A stretch of 64,000 bases of DNA from Mycolicibacterium rhodesiae NBB3 (lineage in GTDB: Bacteria > Actinomycetota > Actinomycetes > Mycobacteriales > Mycobacteriaceae): assembly GCF_000230895.2 (NCBI RefSeq), contig NC_016604.1, forward strand, positions 2,604,001 to 2,668,000, in the 5' to 3' direction. Shown in pieces: positions 8,024-17,430 of this stretch. The first letter of the stretch is position 1. Each line of letters begins with the position of its first letter. The notes beneath the pieces were generated by a model, which worked only from the letters and a program-made list of their open reading frames with translations, was not told the DNA's origin and made no database searches. Made by a program: the position numbers and the translations under genes.

Positions 8024-8052
8024 TTGACAGTCAATCAGGGCTCTCCTAGCGT
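8024..8052 (+). promoter_or_regulatory. Sigma-70/SigA-type promoter of the mce operon
   Basis: TTGACA at 8024-8029 and TAGCGT at 8047-8052 are separated by 17 bp, close to the ideal housekeeping promoter, with transcription expected near 8059, just before the first codon at 8064. The -35 box is itself part of the small palindrome TTGACAGTCAA (8024-8034), a possible additional repressor contact. Confidence 0.72.
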
Positions 8053-8063
8053 TCGCCGAAAGC

Positions 8064-8855
8064 TTGGCGACGATGGGAATTCAGGTGGCCATGACGCAGG
8101 CGGCCTGGTCGAAGCCGGCCATCGCGATGGGTGATTTCGTGGTGCTGTCCGGCGAAACGTTCGCCGCGATGTTCCGGAGGCCGTTCGCCTGGCGTGAACT
8201 GATCGAACAGATCTGGTTCTTAGCAAGGGTGTCGATCATCCCTACCGTCGTGTTGTCGATTCCTTACACGGTGTTGATCGTGTTCACGTTGAACATCGTG
8301 CTGATCGAGGTCGGCGCGGGGGACCTGTCGGGCGCGGGCGCGGCACTAGCGTCGGTCACCCAGGTGGGTCCGGTCGTCACCGCGATCGTCGTCTCCGGCG
8401 CCGGCGCGACCGCGATGTGCGCCGATCTGGGCGCCAGAACCATCCGCGAGGAAATCGACGCGATGAAGGTCATCGGTGTCAACCCCGTCCAGGCGTTGGT
8501 GGTGCCGCGGGTGATCGCCGCGACTTTCGTTGCGCTGATGCTCTATTCGGTGGTCGCGGTGGTCGGCCTGACGGGCAGCTACTTCTTCGTCGTATACGTG
8601 CAGAACGTCACACCGGGCGCATTCGTCGCGGGGCTGACGCTGTTGACCGGGCTTCCGCAAGTGATCGTCTCGTTGGTCAAGGCGCTGCTGTTCGGACTGT
8701 CGGCGGGCCTGATCGCCTGCTACAAGGGGCTGCACGTCGGCGGCGGCCCGACCGCGGTGGGAACGGCGGTCAACGAAACCGTCGTCTTCGCCTTCATGGC
8801 GCTGTTCCTCATCAACATCCTGGCCACCGCGTTCGGTGTGAAGGTCGCGCCGTGA
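8064..8855 (+). CDS. yrbEA: YrbE/MlaE-family permease subunit A of the mce transporter
   Basis: An integral membrane protein of 263 residues (TTG 8064) or 260 (ATG 8073) with five to six helices. It carries the MlaE-family core: TQVGPVVTAIVVSGAGATAMCADLGARTIREE continues into IDAMKVIGVNPVQALVVPRV (about residues 95-148). Together with YrbEB it forms the inner-membrane permease that receives lipid moved by the MceA-F hexamer and is energised by the MceG ATPase, encoded elsewhere. It is the first gene after the promoter at 8024-8052. The paralogue number of this mce operon cannot be fixed from sequence alone. Confidence 0.95.
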   Translation: MATMGIQVAMTQAAWSKPAIAMGDFVVLSGETFAAMFRRPFAWRELIEQIWFLARVSIIPTVVLSIPYTVLIVFTLNIVLIEVGAGDLSGAGAALASVTQVGPVVTAIVVSGAGATAMCADLGARTIREEIDAMKVIGVNPVQALVVPRVIAATFVALMLYSVVAVVGLTGSYFFVVYVQNVTPGAFVAGLTLLTGLPQVIVSLVKALLFGLSAGLIACYKGLHVGGGPTAVGTAVNETVVFAFMALFLINILATAFGVKVAP

Positions 8856-9664
8856 CAGGCGAACGGGTTGTCGGTGCCACCCGCAAGCTGGGGGAGCAGA
8901 CCGCCTTCTACGGTCAGGCGCTGGCATTCGTGCCAGACGCCATTCGGCGCTACCCGACGATGGTGCTGCGTCAGATCGCAGGAATGGGAATCGGCACCGG
9001 CGCGCTGGCCGTCATCGGCGGAACGGTGGTCATCATCGGGTTCCTCACCCTCTCCACCGGCGCCCTGATCGCCGTACAAGGCTACAACACCCTTTCGAAC
9101 GTCGGCATCGAAGCGCTCACCGGATTCCTCGGCGCCTTTCTCAACGTCCGGTTCATCGCGCCCGCCACCGCAGGCGTGGCGCTCGCGGCGACCATCGGCG
9201 CGGGTGCAACCGCGCAGATCGGCGCGATGCGGATCAACGAAGAGATCGACGCGCTCGAGGTGATGGGTATTCGTCCGATCACCTATCTGGCGTCGACGCG
9301 CATCGTCGCGGGCGTGGTGGCGGTCATCCCGATCTACACCGTGGCGGTGCTGATGTCGTTTCTGGCCACCCGATTCGGGACGACCGTCGTCTACGGCCAG
9401 TCCGCGGGTGTCTACGACCACTACTTCTCGTCGTTCCTGCATCCGACGGATCTGCTGTGGTCCTTCATCGAAGCCCTCGCGATGGCGGCCGCGGTGATGG
9501 CGGTGCACACCTACTACGGCTACACCGTCACCGGCGGGCCCGCGGGTGTCGGTGACGCGGTCGGACGTGCGGTGCGCATGTCGATCACCGCAGGTGTCTT
9601 CATCCTGTTGACCATCACGCTGTCCGTCTACGGCCAGTCCGGCAACTTCCATCTCTCGGGGTGA
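8852..9664 (+). CDS. yrbEB: YrbE/MlaE-family permease subunit B of the mce transporter
   Basis: The second permease, 270 residues from GTG 8852, which overlaps the yrbEA stop as GTGA. The MlaE signature recurs (GAGATAQIGAMRINEEIDAL continuing into EVMGIRPITYLASTRI, about residues 114-150), and the protein ends with TVTGGPAGVGDAVGRAVRMS and a final helix. It pairs with YrbEA to form the permease dimer. The coupling gives a 1:1 translation ratio, as expected for a heterodimer. Confidence 0.95.
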   Translation: MTGERVVGATRKLGEQTAFYGQALAFVPDAIRRYPTMVLRQIAGMGIGTGALAVIGGTVVIIGFLTLSTGALIAVQGYNTLSNVGIEALTGFLGAFLNVRFIAPATAGVALAATIGAGATAQIGAMRINEEIDALEVMGIRPITYLASTRIVAGVVAVIPIYTVAVLMSFLATRFGTTVVYGQSAGVYDHYFSSFLHPTDLLWSFIEALAMAAAVMAVHTYYGYTVTGGPAGVGDAVGRAVRMSITAGVFILLTITLSVYGQSGNFHLSG

Positions 9665-9668
9665 GTGA

Positions 9669-11084
9669 GTGACCGCGCCGCTGAACTCGCCCCGTCGTGG
9701 GGGTATCGACCCCATCTGGTGGGCGCCCGTGCTGTTTCTCATCGCCGCAGCGTTGGTTGCGCTCACCGCGATGCTGTTCTCCGGAACGCTGTCGAAGAAC
9801 GTTCCGCTGACGCTGGTCTCCGACAGGGCAGGGCTGGTCATGGAGGACGGCGCCAAGGTGAAGCTGCGCGGCGTGCAGATCGGCGAGGTCAGATCGATCG
9901 GTGCCGAATCCGGTGCGGGCGGAGATCTTTCGAAGCTGACGCTGAAGATGGATCCGGGACCGTTCCAGTATCTGCCGAGTAATGTGGAAGCGGAGATCAA
10001 GTCCAGCACCGCGTTCGGCGCCAAGTATGTCGACCTCATCGTGCCGCCTGACGGGGCGAGCGCCGAGCCGCTCAAGCCGGGTTCGGTGCTGCACTCCCGC
10101 AACGTGACCGTCGAGGTCAACACGGTGTTCCAGAACCTGCAGTCCGTGGTACAGGCGATCGACCCCGCGAAGCTGAACTCCGTGCTGACGGCCGTGGCCG
10201 AATCACTGCGCGGTAAGGGCGATGTCATCGGCGAGGCCATCACCAGCGGCAACAATGTGCTGCTCGCAGTCAATCCGAGGATGGACACCGTCCGCAAGGA
10301 CTGGCAGCTGTTCGGCCGAACCACCGCGGCGTATTCGGATGCGGCACAGGACATCCTGTCGATCCTAAACTCCTTCTCGACCACCAGCATTTCGATTTCC
10401 GGAAACGCCCAGGCGCTCGACACGCTGCTGCTGTCGGCGGTCGGATTCTCGCAGTCGGGGATCAACACGATCGGCGCCAACCAGCCCAACCTGGTGCGCG
10501 CCGTCAACACCGTCGTGCCGACGACCGACCTTCTCAACAAGTACTCGCCGACGTACACCTGCCTGTTCCTCGGCGCCCAGTGGTTCCTGGAGAACGGTGG
10601 CCGGGATGCGTTGGGCGGCAACGGAAAATCGGTCATCATGGACGCCGCGCTGTTGATGGGCGACGACCCGTACCGCTTTCCCGAACATCTACCGAAGGTC
10701 AACGCCACGGGCGGGCCCGGTGGTAAGCCGAGTTGTGGTTCGCTTCCCGACATCAGCAAGAACTACCCGGTGAAATACCTCGTCACCGATACCGGATTCG
10801 GCACCGGCCTCGACGTCCGGCCGAACCCGGGAATCGGCTTCCCGGGTATCGCCAACTACTTCCCGGTCACCAAGGCGAATCCTGAGCCGCCGAGAATCCG
10901 CTATCCCGGTGGTCCGGCACCGGGTCCGCTGCCCACCTACCCGGGCGCACCTCCCTATGGTGCAGCGCTGTACGCACCGGACGGGACGCCGCTCTACCCC
11001 CCGCCGCCTCCCGGTGTGCCGCCACAGGTCATGCCCGGCACGCCGATTCCGCCTGGCATCACGACCCCAGAGGGACCGCCATGA
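9669..11084 (+). CDS. mceA: MCE-family protein MceA
   Basis: A 471-residue protein from GTG 9669, 4 bases after yrbEB. An N-terminal anchor (WWAPVLFLIAAALVALTAML, residues 17-36) precedes the MlaD/MCE beta-barrel domain, including VMEDGAKVKLRGVQIGEV, then a long helical needle region and a proline-rich C-terminal tail from about residue 400. MceA is one of six subunits of the periplasm-spanning lipid conduit. The substrate class (fatty acid, sterol or other) is not predictable here. Confidence 0.95.
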   Translation: MTAPLNSPRRGGIDPIWWAPVLFLIAAALVALTAMLFSGTLSKNVPLTLVSDRAGLVMEDGAKVKLRGVQIGEVRSIGAESGAGGDLSKLTLKMDPGPFQYLPSNVEAEIKSSTAFGAKYVDLIVPPDGASAEPLKPGSVLHSRNVTVEVNTVFQNLQSVVQAIDPAKLNSVLTAVAESLRGKGDVIGEAITSGNNVLLAVNPRMDTVRKDWQLFGRTTAAYSDAAQDILSILNSFSTTSISISGNAQALDTLLLSAVGFSQSGINTIGANQPNLVRAVNTVVPTTDLLNKYSPTYTCLFLGAQWFLENGGRDALGGNGKSVIMDAALLMGDDPYRFPEHLPKVNATGGPGGKPSCGSLPDISKNYPVKYLVTDTGFGTGLDVRPNPGIGFPGIANYFPVTKANPEPPRIRYPGGPAPGPLPTYPGAPPYGAALYAPDGTPLYPPPPPGVPPQVMPGTPIPPGITTPEGPP

Positions 11085-12106
11085 GAGGGACCGGACGCGC
11101 ACTCACGCGGGTGATCCTGTTCACCGCAATGAGCTTTGTCTTCATGTTCATACTCGTCACCGTCTTCGGACAGTTCCGGTTCGACTCGAGTTCGACGTAC
11201 AGCGCGGTGTTCTCGAACGTATCCGGTTTGAAGGGCGGCAACTTCGTCCGGATCGCAGGCGTCGAGGTCGGGAAGGTCAGGAGCATGACCCTGCACAAGG
11301 ACGGCACGGTCACGGTCGTGTTCGCCATCGATCAGAACCTGACGCTGACCCAGGGCACGAAGGCGGCCGTGCGCTACGAGAACCTGATCGGCGACCGGTA
11401 TCTTTCCCTCGAAGAGGGTGCCGGCTCGGTTCACAAACTCCAACCGGGCCAGACGATTCCGCTCGAACGAACCTCGCCCGCACTCGACATCGACGCCCTT
11501 CTCGGCGGATTCCGCCCGTTGTTCCGCGCGCTCGATCCCGATCAGGTCAACGCGTTGTCCGGCGAACTGCTACGCGTTTTCCAGGGACAGGGCGGCACCA
11601 TTTCGTCGGTGCTGTCCCAGACCTCGGCGCTGACGTCGACGCTGGCCGGTCGCGACCAGCTCATCGGTGACGTCATCAGAAATCTCAACACCGTGCTGGC
11701 GACGTTCGCCGCCCGCGACGACCAATTCTCCGAAGGGCTGGACAAGCTGTCACAGCTTGCGCAGGGACTAGCCGACCGAAAGGACGACATCTCCACCGCG
11801 ACCGCACATATCAGTGCGGCGGCGGGGACGGTCGCGGACCTCTTGACCGACGCTCGACAGCCCATCAAGGAGGCGGTGACTCAGGCCGATCGCGTCTCGG
11901 GCCAGATCATGTCCGACCAGGCGTACGTGGACGACCTGCTCAAGACACTTCCCGACGCATACCAGATGCTGGCGCGTCAGGGCCTCTACGGCGACTACTT
12001 CGGCTTCTATCTCTGCGACGCCATTCTGAAACTCAACGGCAAGGGCGGCCAGCCGACCTTCGTCAAACTCGTCGGCCAGAGCACGGGACGGTGCGCAGCG
12101 AAATGA
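11081..12106 (+). CDS. mceB: MCE-family protein MceB
   Basis: A protein of 341 residues; ATG 11081 overlaps the mceA stop as ATGA. One N-terminal anchor (residues 7-28) is followed by an MCE domain (SGLKGGNFVRIAGVEVGKVR, about 48-67) and a helical C-terminal domain. It lacks the Pro-rich tail of MceA, MceC and MceF and is the shortest subunit, as is usual for MceB. It is part of the same hexameric conduit. Confidence 0.95.
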   Translation: MRGTGRALTRVILFTAMSFVFMFILVTVFGQFRFDSSSTYSAVFSNVSGLKGGNFVRIAGVEVGKVRSMTLHKDGTVTVVFAIDQNLTLTQGTKAAVRYENLIGDRYLSLEEGAGSVHKLQPGQTIPLERTSPALDIDALLGGFRPLFRALDPDQVNALSGELLRVFQGQGGTISSVLSQTSALTSTLAGRDQLIGDVIRNLNTVLATFAARDDQFSEGLDKLSQLAQGLADRKDDISTATAHISAAAGTVADLLTDARQPIKEAVTQADRVSGQIMSDQAYVDDLLKTLPDAYQMLARQGLYGDYFGFYLCDAILKLNGKGGQPTFVKLVGQSTGRCAAK

Positions 12107-13458
12107 CACGGTTCAATGTGAGGCGACCGCAGATCAAGCCCCTGGCCGAGCGCAACCGGCTCGCCGTCGGTGTCGTCGGCATCCTCGTCGTCGTGCTCGC
12201 GGTCATCGCGGCGTTCTCCTACGACAAGCTTCCGTTGATCAAGGGCACCACCGACTACTCGGCGTACTTCGCCGAGGCCGGTGGTATCAAGCCGGGCAGC
12301 GACGTGCGGGTGTCGGGTATGTCCGTCGGCAGGGTGTCGAAGGTGAAGCTCGAAGGTACGAAGGTGTTGGTGGACTTCACGGTTCGCGACGGCGTCGAGC
12401 TGGGCGACCGCACCGAGGCCTCGATCAAGACCGAAACCGTTCTCGGTAACAAGATGCTCGAGATCACGCCCCGAGGGGATGGCCGACTCGAGGGCACCAT
12501 TCCGCTGGAACGGACGAAGTCGCCCTACGACCTGCCCACCGCACTCGGCGACCTGACGATTACGATCAGCGCACTGGACACCACGCAACTGTCGTCTGCG
12601 CTCACGACGTTGGCCGACACCTTCAAGGAGACACCGCCCGACCTGCGGATCGCGCTGGAGGGTGTGGCTCGATTCTCCGACACGCTCAACATCCGTGATG
12701 CCCAGCTGCGCAGCCTGCTCGCCGACGCCAACAAGGTGACCGCGGTGCTCGGCAAGCGCAGCGACCAGATCGCCAGCCTGGTGGTCAACACCAACGCGTT
12801 ACTCAGTGAGATTCTGTCGCAACGGGATTCCGTCGACGCGCTGATGAACAACCTGACCGCGGTGTCCGCGCAGATCTCCGGCCTGGTGGCCGACAACCGC
12901 GCGACACTCAAACCGGCGCTCGACAAGGTCAACGGCGTGCTCGGCATCCTGGACAACCGCAAACAGGAACTGCAACGCACGCTGTACCTGCTGCGGCGCT
13001 ACGCGATGTCGTTCGGTGAGGTGCTCGGCGCGGGTCCGTTCTTCAAGGCCTCGTTGGTGAACCTGTTGCCCGGCCAGTTCGCCCAGCCCTTCATCGACGC
13101 CGCCTTTTCCGATCTCGGCCTCGACCCCAACGTGTTGCTGCCGTCGCAGCTCGTCGACCCCGGTGTGGGCCAACCGGGTACACCTGCGTTGCCCCTGCCC
13201 TACCCGCGGACCGGCCAGGGTGGCGATCCGCACCTGAACCTGCCGGACGCCATCACCGGCAACCCCGGAGATCCGGGTTGCGGTCCGCCGGGGGTACCGC
13301 TGCCCGGTCCCACCGGCTGCTATCCGTACCGTGCACCGCTGCCCGCGCCGCCGCCGGGAGGACCTCCGCCGGGGCCGCCCGCACTCGGACCCGCTCCTGG
13401 TGAGCTGCCGCCGCCAACGGTGACAGCGCCGACGCCGCGGCCCGAAGGAGGGCAATGA
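12103..13458 (+). CDS. mceC: MCE-family protein MceC
   Basis: A protein of 451 residues from ATG 12103, which overlaps the mceB stop as ATGA; a GTG 12 bases upstream is in frame but would lie deeper in mceB. The N-terminal helix (about residues 18-35) precedes the MCE domain with GGIKPGSDVRVSGMSVGRV, a helical needle, and a tail of about 90 residues that is very rich in Pro and Gly. The tail is low complexity and probably lies in or near the outer envelope. Confidence 0.95.
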   Translation: MTRFNVRRPQIKPLAERNRLAVGVVGILVVVLAVIAAFSYDKLPLIKGTTDYSAYFAEAGGIKPGSDVRVSGMSVGRVSKVKLEGTKVLVDFTVRDGVELGDRTEASIKTETVLGNKMLEITPRGDGRLEGTIPLERTKSPYDLPTALGDLTITISALDTTQLSSALTTLADTFKETPPDLRIALEGVARFSDTLNIRDAQLRSLLADANKVTAVLGKRSDQIASLVVNTNALLSEILSQRDSVDALMNNLTAVSAQISGLVADNRATLKPALDKVNGVLGILDNRKQELQRTLYLLRRYAMSFGEVLGAGPFFKASLVNLLPGQFAQPFIDAAFSDLGLDPNVLLPSQLVDPGVGQPGTPALPLPYPRTGQGGDPHLNLPDAITGNPGDPGCGPPGVPLPGPTGCYPYRAPLPAPPPGGPPPGPPALGPAPGELPPPTVTAPTPRPEGGQ

Positions 13459-14708
13459 GCATGGAGCCACGCAGAGCGCGAATCGCTCTGGCGGCAACCC
13501 TTGTCGTCATCCTCGCCGCCGCCGTCACTTTGGTGGCCACACCCTGGGCCGACCGCATCACCAAGGACACGTTCGTGGCGTACTTCGCCAACGCCAACGG
13601 CCTGTATACCGGCGACGAGGTTCGTGTGCTCGGTGTCGAGGTCGGCACCGTCGATGCGATCGATCCGCAGCCGACCCAGACCAAGGTCACCTTCTCGGTC
13701 GATCGCGGGGTGTCGGTGCCCGCCGACGTACGGGCGGCGATCCTGTCGCCGTCGCTGGTCAGCGCCCGCGCCATCCAACTCGTTCCGGCCTACTCCGGCG
13801 GTCCGAAACTTGCTTCGGGAGCGGCTATCCCACAGGATCGGACGGCGGTCCCCGTCGAATGGGACGACTTCCGTCAACAGTTGGAGAAGCTCACCGAGAC
13901 GCTGCAACCGACGACTCCCGGCGGCGTGAGCCCGGTGGGTGAGTTCATCAACACGAGCGCGGACAACCTGCGTGGCAACGGTGAGACCGCACGCGACACC
14001 GTCATCAAGCTCTCGCAGGCCGTTTCCGCGCTCGGCGACCACAGCACCGACATCTTCAGCACGGTGCGAAACCTGCAGTTGCTGGTGTCGGCGTTGTCGT
14101 CCAGCAGCGATCTGCTCGCCGCGTTCAACACGAATCTGGCCGACATCAGCACGGTGCTGTCGAACACCCCCAACGAGGTGGCCGACGCGACGGCGGGCCT
14201 GGATGGGGCAGTGACCGACCTGCGCGGGTTCGTCGCCGAGAACCGCGAAGGTGTCGGCACGACGGTCGATCACCTTGCATCGGTCACCACGGCGCTGAAC
14301 GACAGCCGCGGAGATCTCAAGCAGGTCCTGCACATCACCCCGACGGTGTTCCAGAACTTCATGAACATCTACCAACCGGCGCAGAGTTCGGTAACGGGCA
14401 TCCTGGCACCCGTGAACTTCGCCAATACGGTCCAGTTCATCTGCAGCGCAATCGAAGCGGCATCGCGCCAGGGCTTCGAGAAGTCATCGAAGCTGTGCAT
14501 GCAGTATCTGGCCCCGATCATCAAGAACCGCCAGTACAACTACTTCCCACTCGGCGTCAACCCATTTGCGGGTGCGTCGGCGCGGCCCAACGAGATCACC
14601 TACAGCGAGAACCGGTTGAACCCGAACCTGCCGCCCCCACCCGTTGCGACGCCGACCGATCCGGGCCAGGGTCTGGAAGGGCTCATGGTTCCGGGTGGTT
14701 CACCGTGA
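13455..14708 (+). CDS. mceD: MCE-family protein MceD
   Basis: A protein of 417 residues, ATG 13455 overlapping the mceC stop as ATGA, with GGAGG just upstream as a ribosome binding site. Membrane anchor at residues 9-27; MCE domain with NGLYTGDEVRVLGVEVGTVD at about 50-69; helical region with HITPTVFQNFMNIYQPAQSS, a segment typical of MceD proteins; short proline-rich tail ending with GLEGLMVPGG. Part of the conduit. Confidence 0.95.
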   Translation: MSMEPRRARIALAATLVVILAAAVTLVATPWADRITKDTFVAYFANANGLYTGDEVRVLGVEVGTVDAIDPQPTQTKVTFSVDRGVSVPADVRAAILSPSLVSARAIQLVPAYSGGPKLASGAAIPQDRTAVPVEWDDFRQQLEKLTETLQPTTPGGVSPVGEFINTSADNLRGNGETARDTVIKLSQAVSALGDHSTDIFSTVRNLQLLVSALSSSSDLLAAFNTNLADISTVLSNTPNEVADATAGLDGAVTDLRGFVAENREGVGTTVDHLASVTTALNDSRGDLKQVLHITPTVFQNFMNIYQPAQSSVTGILAPVNFANTVQFICSAIEAASRQGFEKSSKLCMQYLAPIIKNRQYNYFPLGVNPFAGASARPNEITYSENRLNPNLPPPPVATPTDPGQGLEGLMVPGGSP

Positions 14709-15826
14709 GGCGCGTGCTGGCCGTGGTGCTCACCGCCGCGTGCGCGATCGCGTCGTCCGCGTGCGACTGGCGCGGCCTCAATTCGCTGAGCCTGCCCGGT
14801 ACCGAGGGGGACGTGGGCGGCTCGTACACGGTTCAGGCGCAACTGCCGGATGTGGTTGTAATCCAGCAGAACACGCGGGTCCGCGTCGCCGACGTCAACG
14901 TCGGCAACGTCACCAAGATCGAGGTGCAGGACTGGCACGCCCTGATGACCATGCGCATCAACGAGGACGTGCACCTGCCCGCCAATGCCACCGCCAAGGT
15001 CGGGACGACCAGTCTGCTGGGGTCGATGCACATCGAGCTGGCGCCGCCCACGGACGTGGCGCCTGAGGGCGAACTGAAGAACGGCTCGCTCATCCCGCTG
15101 TCGTCGGCGAGTACCTATCCGACCACCGAACAGACACTCGCGTCGGTGTCGATCCTGCTCAACGGCGGCGGGCTGGGCCAGCTACAGGAGATCAACCAGA
15201 CCTTCGCCAAGGCGCTTGCCGGCCGCGAGAACGACATGCGCAGTCTGCTGACCCAGCTCGACGTCTTCATCAAACAGCTCAACGAGCAGACCGACGACAT
15301 CATTTCTGCCAGCGAAGGTCTCAACAACTTGGTGGGGCAGTTCGCCGCCAAGAACGACACCGTTGACAAGGCTTTGACGACCATTCCGCAGGCCATCTCG
15401 GTGCTCGCGGACTCTCGCGAGAAGTTGGCGGACGCGATCGATGCGCTCGGTAAGTTCAGTGCCATCGCGAACTCGACGGTCAACCAGACCAAGGAGTCGC
15501 TGGTCGCCAACCTGCGCAACATCGCGCCCGTCTTCCGTGAACTCGCCAACGCCGGACCCGCGCTGACCAAGGGCCTGGACTTCCTGTCCACCTATCCGTG
15601 GGTGAAAAGCACTGTCCCGAACTGGTTCCGGGGCGACTTCGCCAACATCACGCTCGTCATCGACCTGACACTGAGCCGGATCGACGCAGGCCTGTTCACC
15701 GGGACGAGGTGGGAGGGCGACCTCACCGAACTCGAATTGCAATGGGGCCGCACCATCGGCCAGAAACCCAGTCCGTACACCGCGGGCAACCCGTTGGTCG
15801 CCCCGTACCGATGGGGGGCGTACTGA
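14705..15826 (+). CDS. mceE: MCE-family lipoprotein MceE (LprK-like)
   Basis: A protein of 373 residues from GTG 14705 (GTGA overlap with mceD). The start gives a lipoprotein signal peptide, RRVLAVVLTAACAIASSACD, and the probable lipidated cysteine is in SSACDWRGLNSLSLPG, because the C-x-WRG-x6-PG pattern is conserved at the mature N-terminus of MceE/LprK proteins. The MCE domain with NTRVRVADVNVGNVTKIEV follows. In Mce complexes this subunit is the lipid-anchored member. The lipobox is imperfect at -3, so lipidation is probable, not certain. Confidence 0.93.
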   Translation: MRRVLAVVLTAACAIASSACDWRGLNSLSLPGTEGDVGGSYTVQAQLPDVVVIQQNTRVRVADVNVGNVTKIEVQDWHALMTMRINEDVHLPANATAKVGTTSLLGSMHIELAPPTDVAPEGELKNGSLIPLSSASTYPTTEQTLASVSILLNGGGLGQLQEINQTFAKALAGRENDMRSLLTQLDVFIKQLNEQTDDIISASEGLNNLVGQFAAKNDTVDKALTTIPQAISVLADSREKLADAIDALGKFSAIANSTVNQTKESLVANLRNIAPVFRELANAGPALTKGLDFLSTYPWVKSTVPNWFRGDFANITLVIDLTLSRIDAGLFTGTRWEGDLTELELQWGRTIGQKPSPYTAGNPLVAPYRWGAY

Positions 15827-15827
15827 C

Positions 15828-17312
15828 ATGGTGCGCCTACCCCGCACAGTATGGATTCAGCTGGCGATCCTGGCGGCGGTCACCTTGATCGCCGGCGGCA
15901 TCATGGCTTTCGGCTTCGTGAACGTACCGGCGCTGATCGGCATCGGCCGCTACAACGTGACACTCGAATTGCCGTCGTCCGGTGGTCTCTACCCGACGTC
16001 CGTGGTGACCTACCGCGGGTCCGAGGTCGGCAAGGTCACGTCCGTCGACGTCACGCGCGACGGGGTTCAGGCTGTGCTCAAGCTCGACTCGTCGACCAAG
16101 ATTCCGTCCGACGTCACCGCCGAGGTGCACAGCCGCTCGGCCATCGGCGAACAGTTCGTCCAACTGATCCCGGCTGCCGACAAGCCCGGGGCATCGGATG
16201 CGGCGACGCTGCGGGCCGGCGATGTGATTCCGGTGGACAAGGTTCAGGTGCCACCGGAGATCGGCAGCCTGCTCGACGCGACCAACCGGGCGCTGCAGGC
16301 GATCCCGCCGGACAACCTGCGCACCGTCGTCGACGAGGCGTACACCGCGGTGGGCGGTCTCGGACCCGAACTGTCGCGCATCGTCGACGGGTCGACGGCG
16401 CTGGCGATCGACGCGGGCAACACCGTCGACCCGATCACCACACTGATCGACCAGTCGGCCCCCGTGCTGGATTCTCAAGTGCGGACTGCGGATTCGATCG
16501 AGACCTGGGCCAACCGGATGGCGTCGATCACCGGCCAACTGACGGCGCAGGACACCGCGTTCGCGGGTCTGCTGAATGAGGGCGGTCCCGCTCTGGACGA
16601 GGGCAGGGCGTTCTTCGACCGGGTCGCCCCTGCGCTGCCCATACTGCTGGCGAACATGGTCAGCCTCGGCGATATCGCGGTGGCCTATCGCAACGACATC
16701 GAGCAGCTGCTGGTGCTGTTCCCGCAGGGCACTGCCGTCATGTCGTCGATCATCCTGCCGAACTCCAACACAAAGCAGGACTACAAGGGCGTCTACCTCG
16801 ACTTCAACCTCAACCTGAACCTGCCGCCGCCATGTAACACCGGATTCCTTCCCGTCCGCCAGCAGCGTTCGCCGTCCGAGCAGGATGCACCAGAGCGTCC
16901 CGCAGGCGAGTTGTACTGCCGGGTGCCGCAGGAGTCCGATCTCAATGTCCGTGGCGTGCGCAACATTCCGTGTGAGACGGTGCCGGGAAAGCGGGCCCCG
17001 ACAGTGGAGATCTGCGAAAGCGACGAGCAGTACGTGCCGCTCAACGACGGTTACAACTGGAAGGGCGATCCCAACGCGACGCTGTCCGGCCAGGGCGTGC
17101 CGCAGTACGCGCCGGGCCTCGACCCCCGACTGACGCCGCCCGCAGGCACCGGAACCGTCATCCCGCCGTCCGCGGCGCCGCCGGTCGTCGCTGTTCCGTA
17201 CGACCCGGCGACCGGAGAGTACGTCGGCCCCGACGGTAAGCGCTACACGCAGGCCAACCTGGCGCATCCGGGGGACAAGACCTGGCAGTCGATGCTGGTG
17301 CCGCCCGGCTGA
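15828..17312 (+). CDS. mceF: MCE-family protein MceF
   Basis: The last subunit, 494 residues, one base after the mceE stop. N-terminal anchor at residues 7-29; MCE domain with YPTSVVTYRGSEVGKVTSVD; helical needle; then a cysteine-containing C-terminal region (PPPCNTGFLPVRQQRSPSEQ onwards) and a Pro-rich tail, as in other MceF proteins. No mce-associated (mas) genes follow; the operon ends at a hairpin (17376-17402). Confidence 0.95.
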   Translation: MVRLPRTVWIQLAILAAVTLIAGGIMAFGFVNVPALIGIGRYNVTLELPSSGGLYPTSVVTYRGSEVGKVTSVDVTRDGVQAVLKLDSSTKIPSDVTAEVHSRSAIGEQFVQLIPAADKPGASDAATLRAGDVIPVDKVQVPPEIGSLLDATNRALQAIPPDNLRTVVDEAYTAVGGLGPELSRIVDGSTALAIDAGNTVDPITTLIDQSAPVLDSQVRTADSIETWANRMASITGQLTAQDTAFAGLLNEGGPALDEGRAFFDRVAPALPILLANMVSLGDIAVAYRNDIEQLLVLFPQGTAVMSSIILPNSNTKQDYKGVYLDFNLNLNLPPPCNTGFLPVRQQRSPSEQDAPERPAGELYCRVPQESDLNVRGVRNIPCETVPGKRAPTVEICESDEQYVPLNDGYNWKGDPNATLSGQGVPQYAPGLDPRLTPPAGTGTVIPPSAAPPVVAVPYDPATGEYVGPDGKRYTQANLAHPGDKTWQSMLVPPG

Positions 17313-17375
17313 TGCGGGGACCGCTAGTGGGCCAAGATCGAGTTCGGTGCGTGGCGCGGGCACGCTTGATGGGTG

Positions 17376-17402
17376 GATTACATGCACCAGGTGCGTGCAA
17401 TC
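17376..17402. terminator. Hairpin between mceF and the convergent SnoaL-like gene
   Basis: GATTACATGCACC and GGTGCGTGCAATC pair at 11 of 13 positions around a single A. There is no U-tract, as is usual for mycobacterial terminators. It lies in the 118-bp gap between convergent genes and could serve both strands. Confidence 0.5.
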
Positions 17403-17430
17403 AACCCTCTAGCGCCACCGGACGGAGACG

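Noticed and set aside
8720-10759. A 679-codon open frame antisense to yrbEA, yrbEB and mceA
   Set aside because: The composition is that of a mirror frame of GC-rich coding sequence; plus-strand genes have clear domains and coupling.
15837-17387. A 516-codon antisense frame under mceF
   Set aside because: Rich in Arg/His/Gly, no domain, fully overlapped by a convincing MCE gene.
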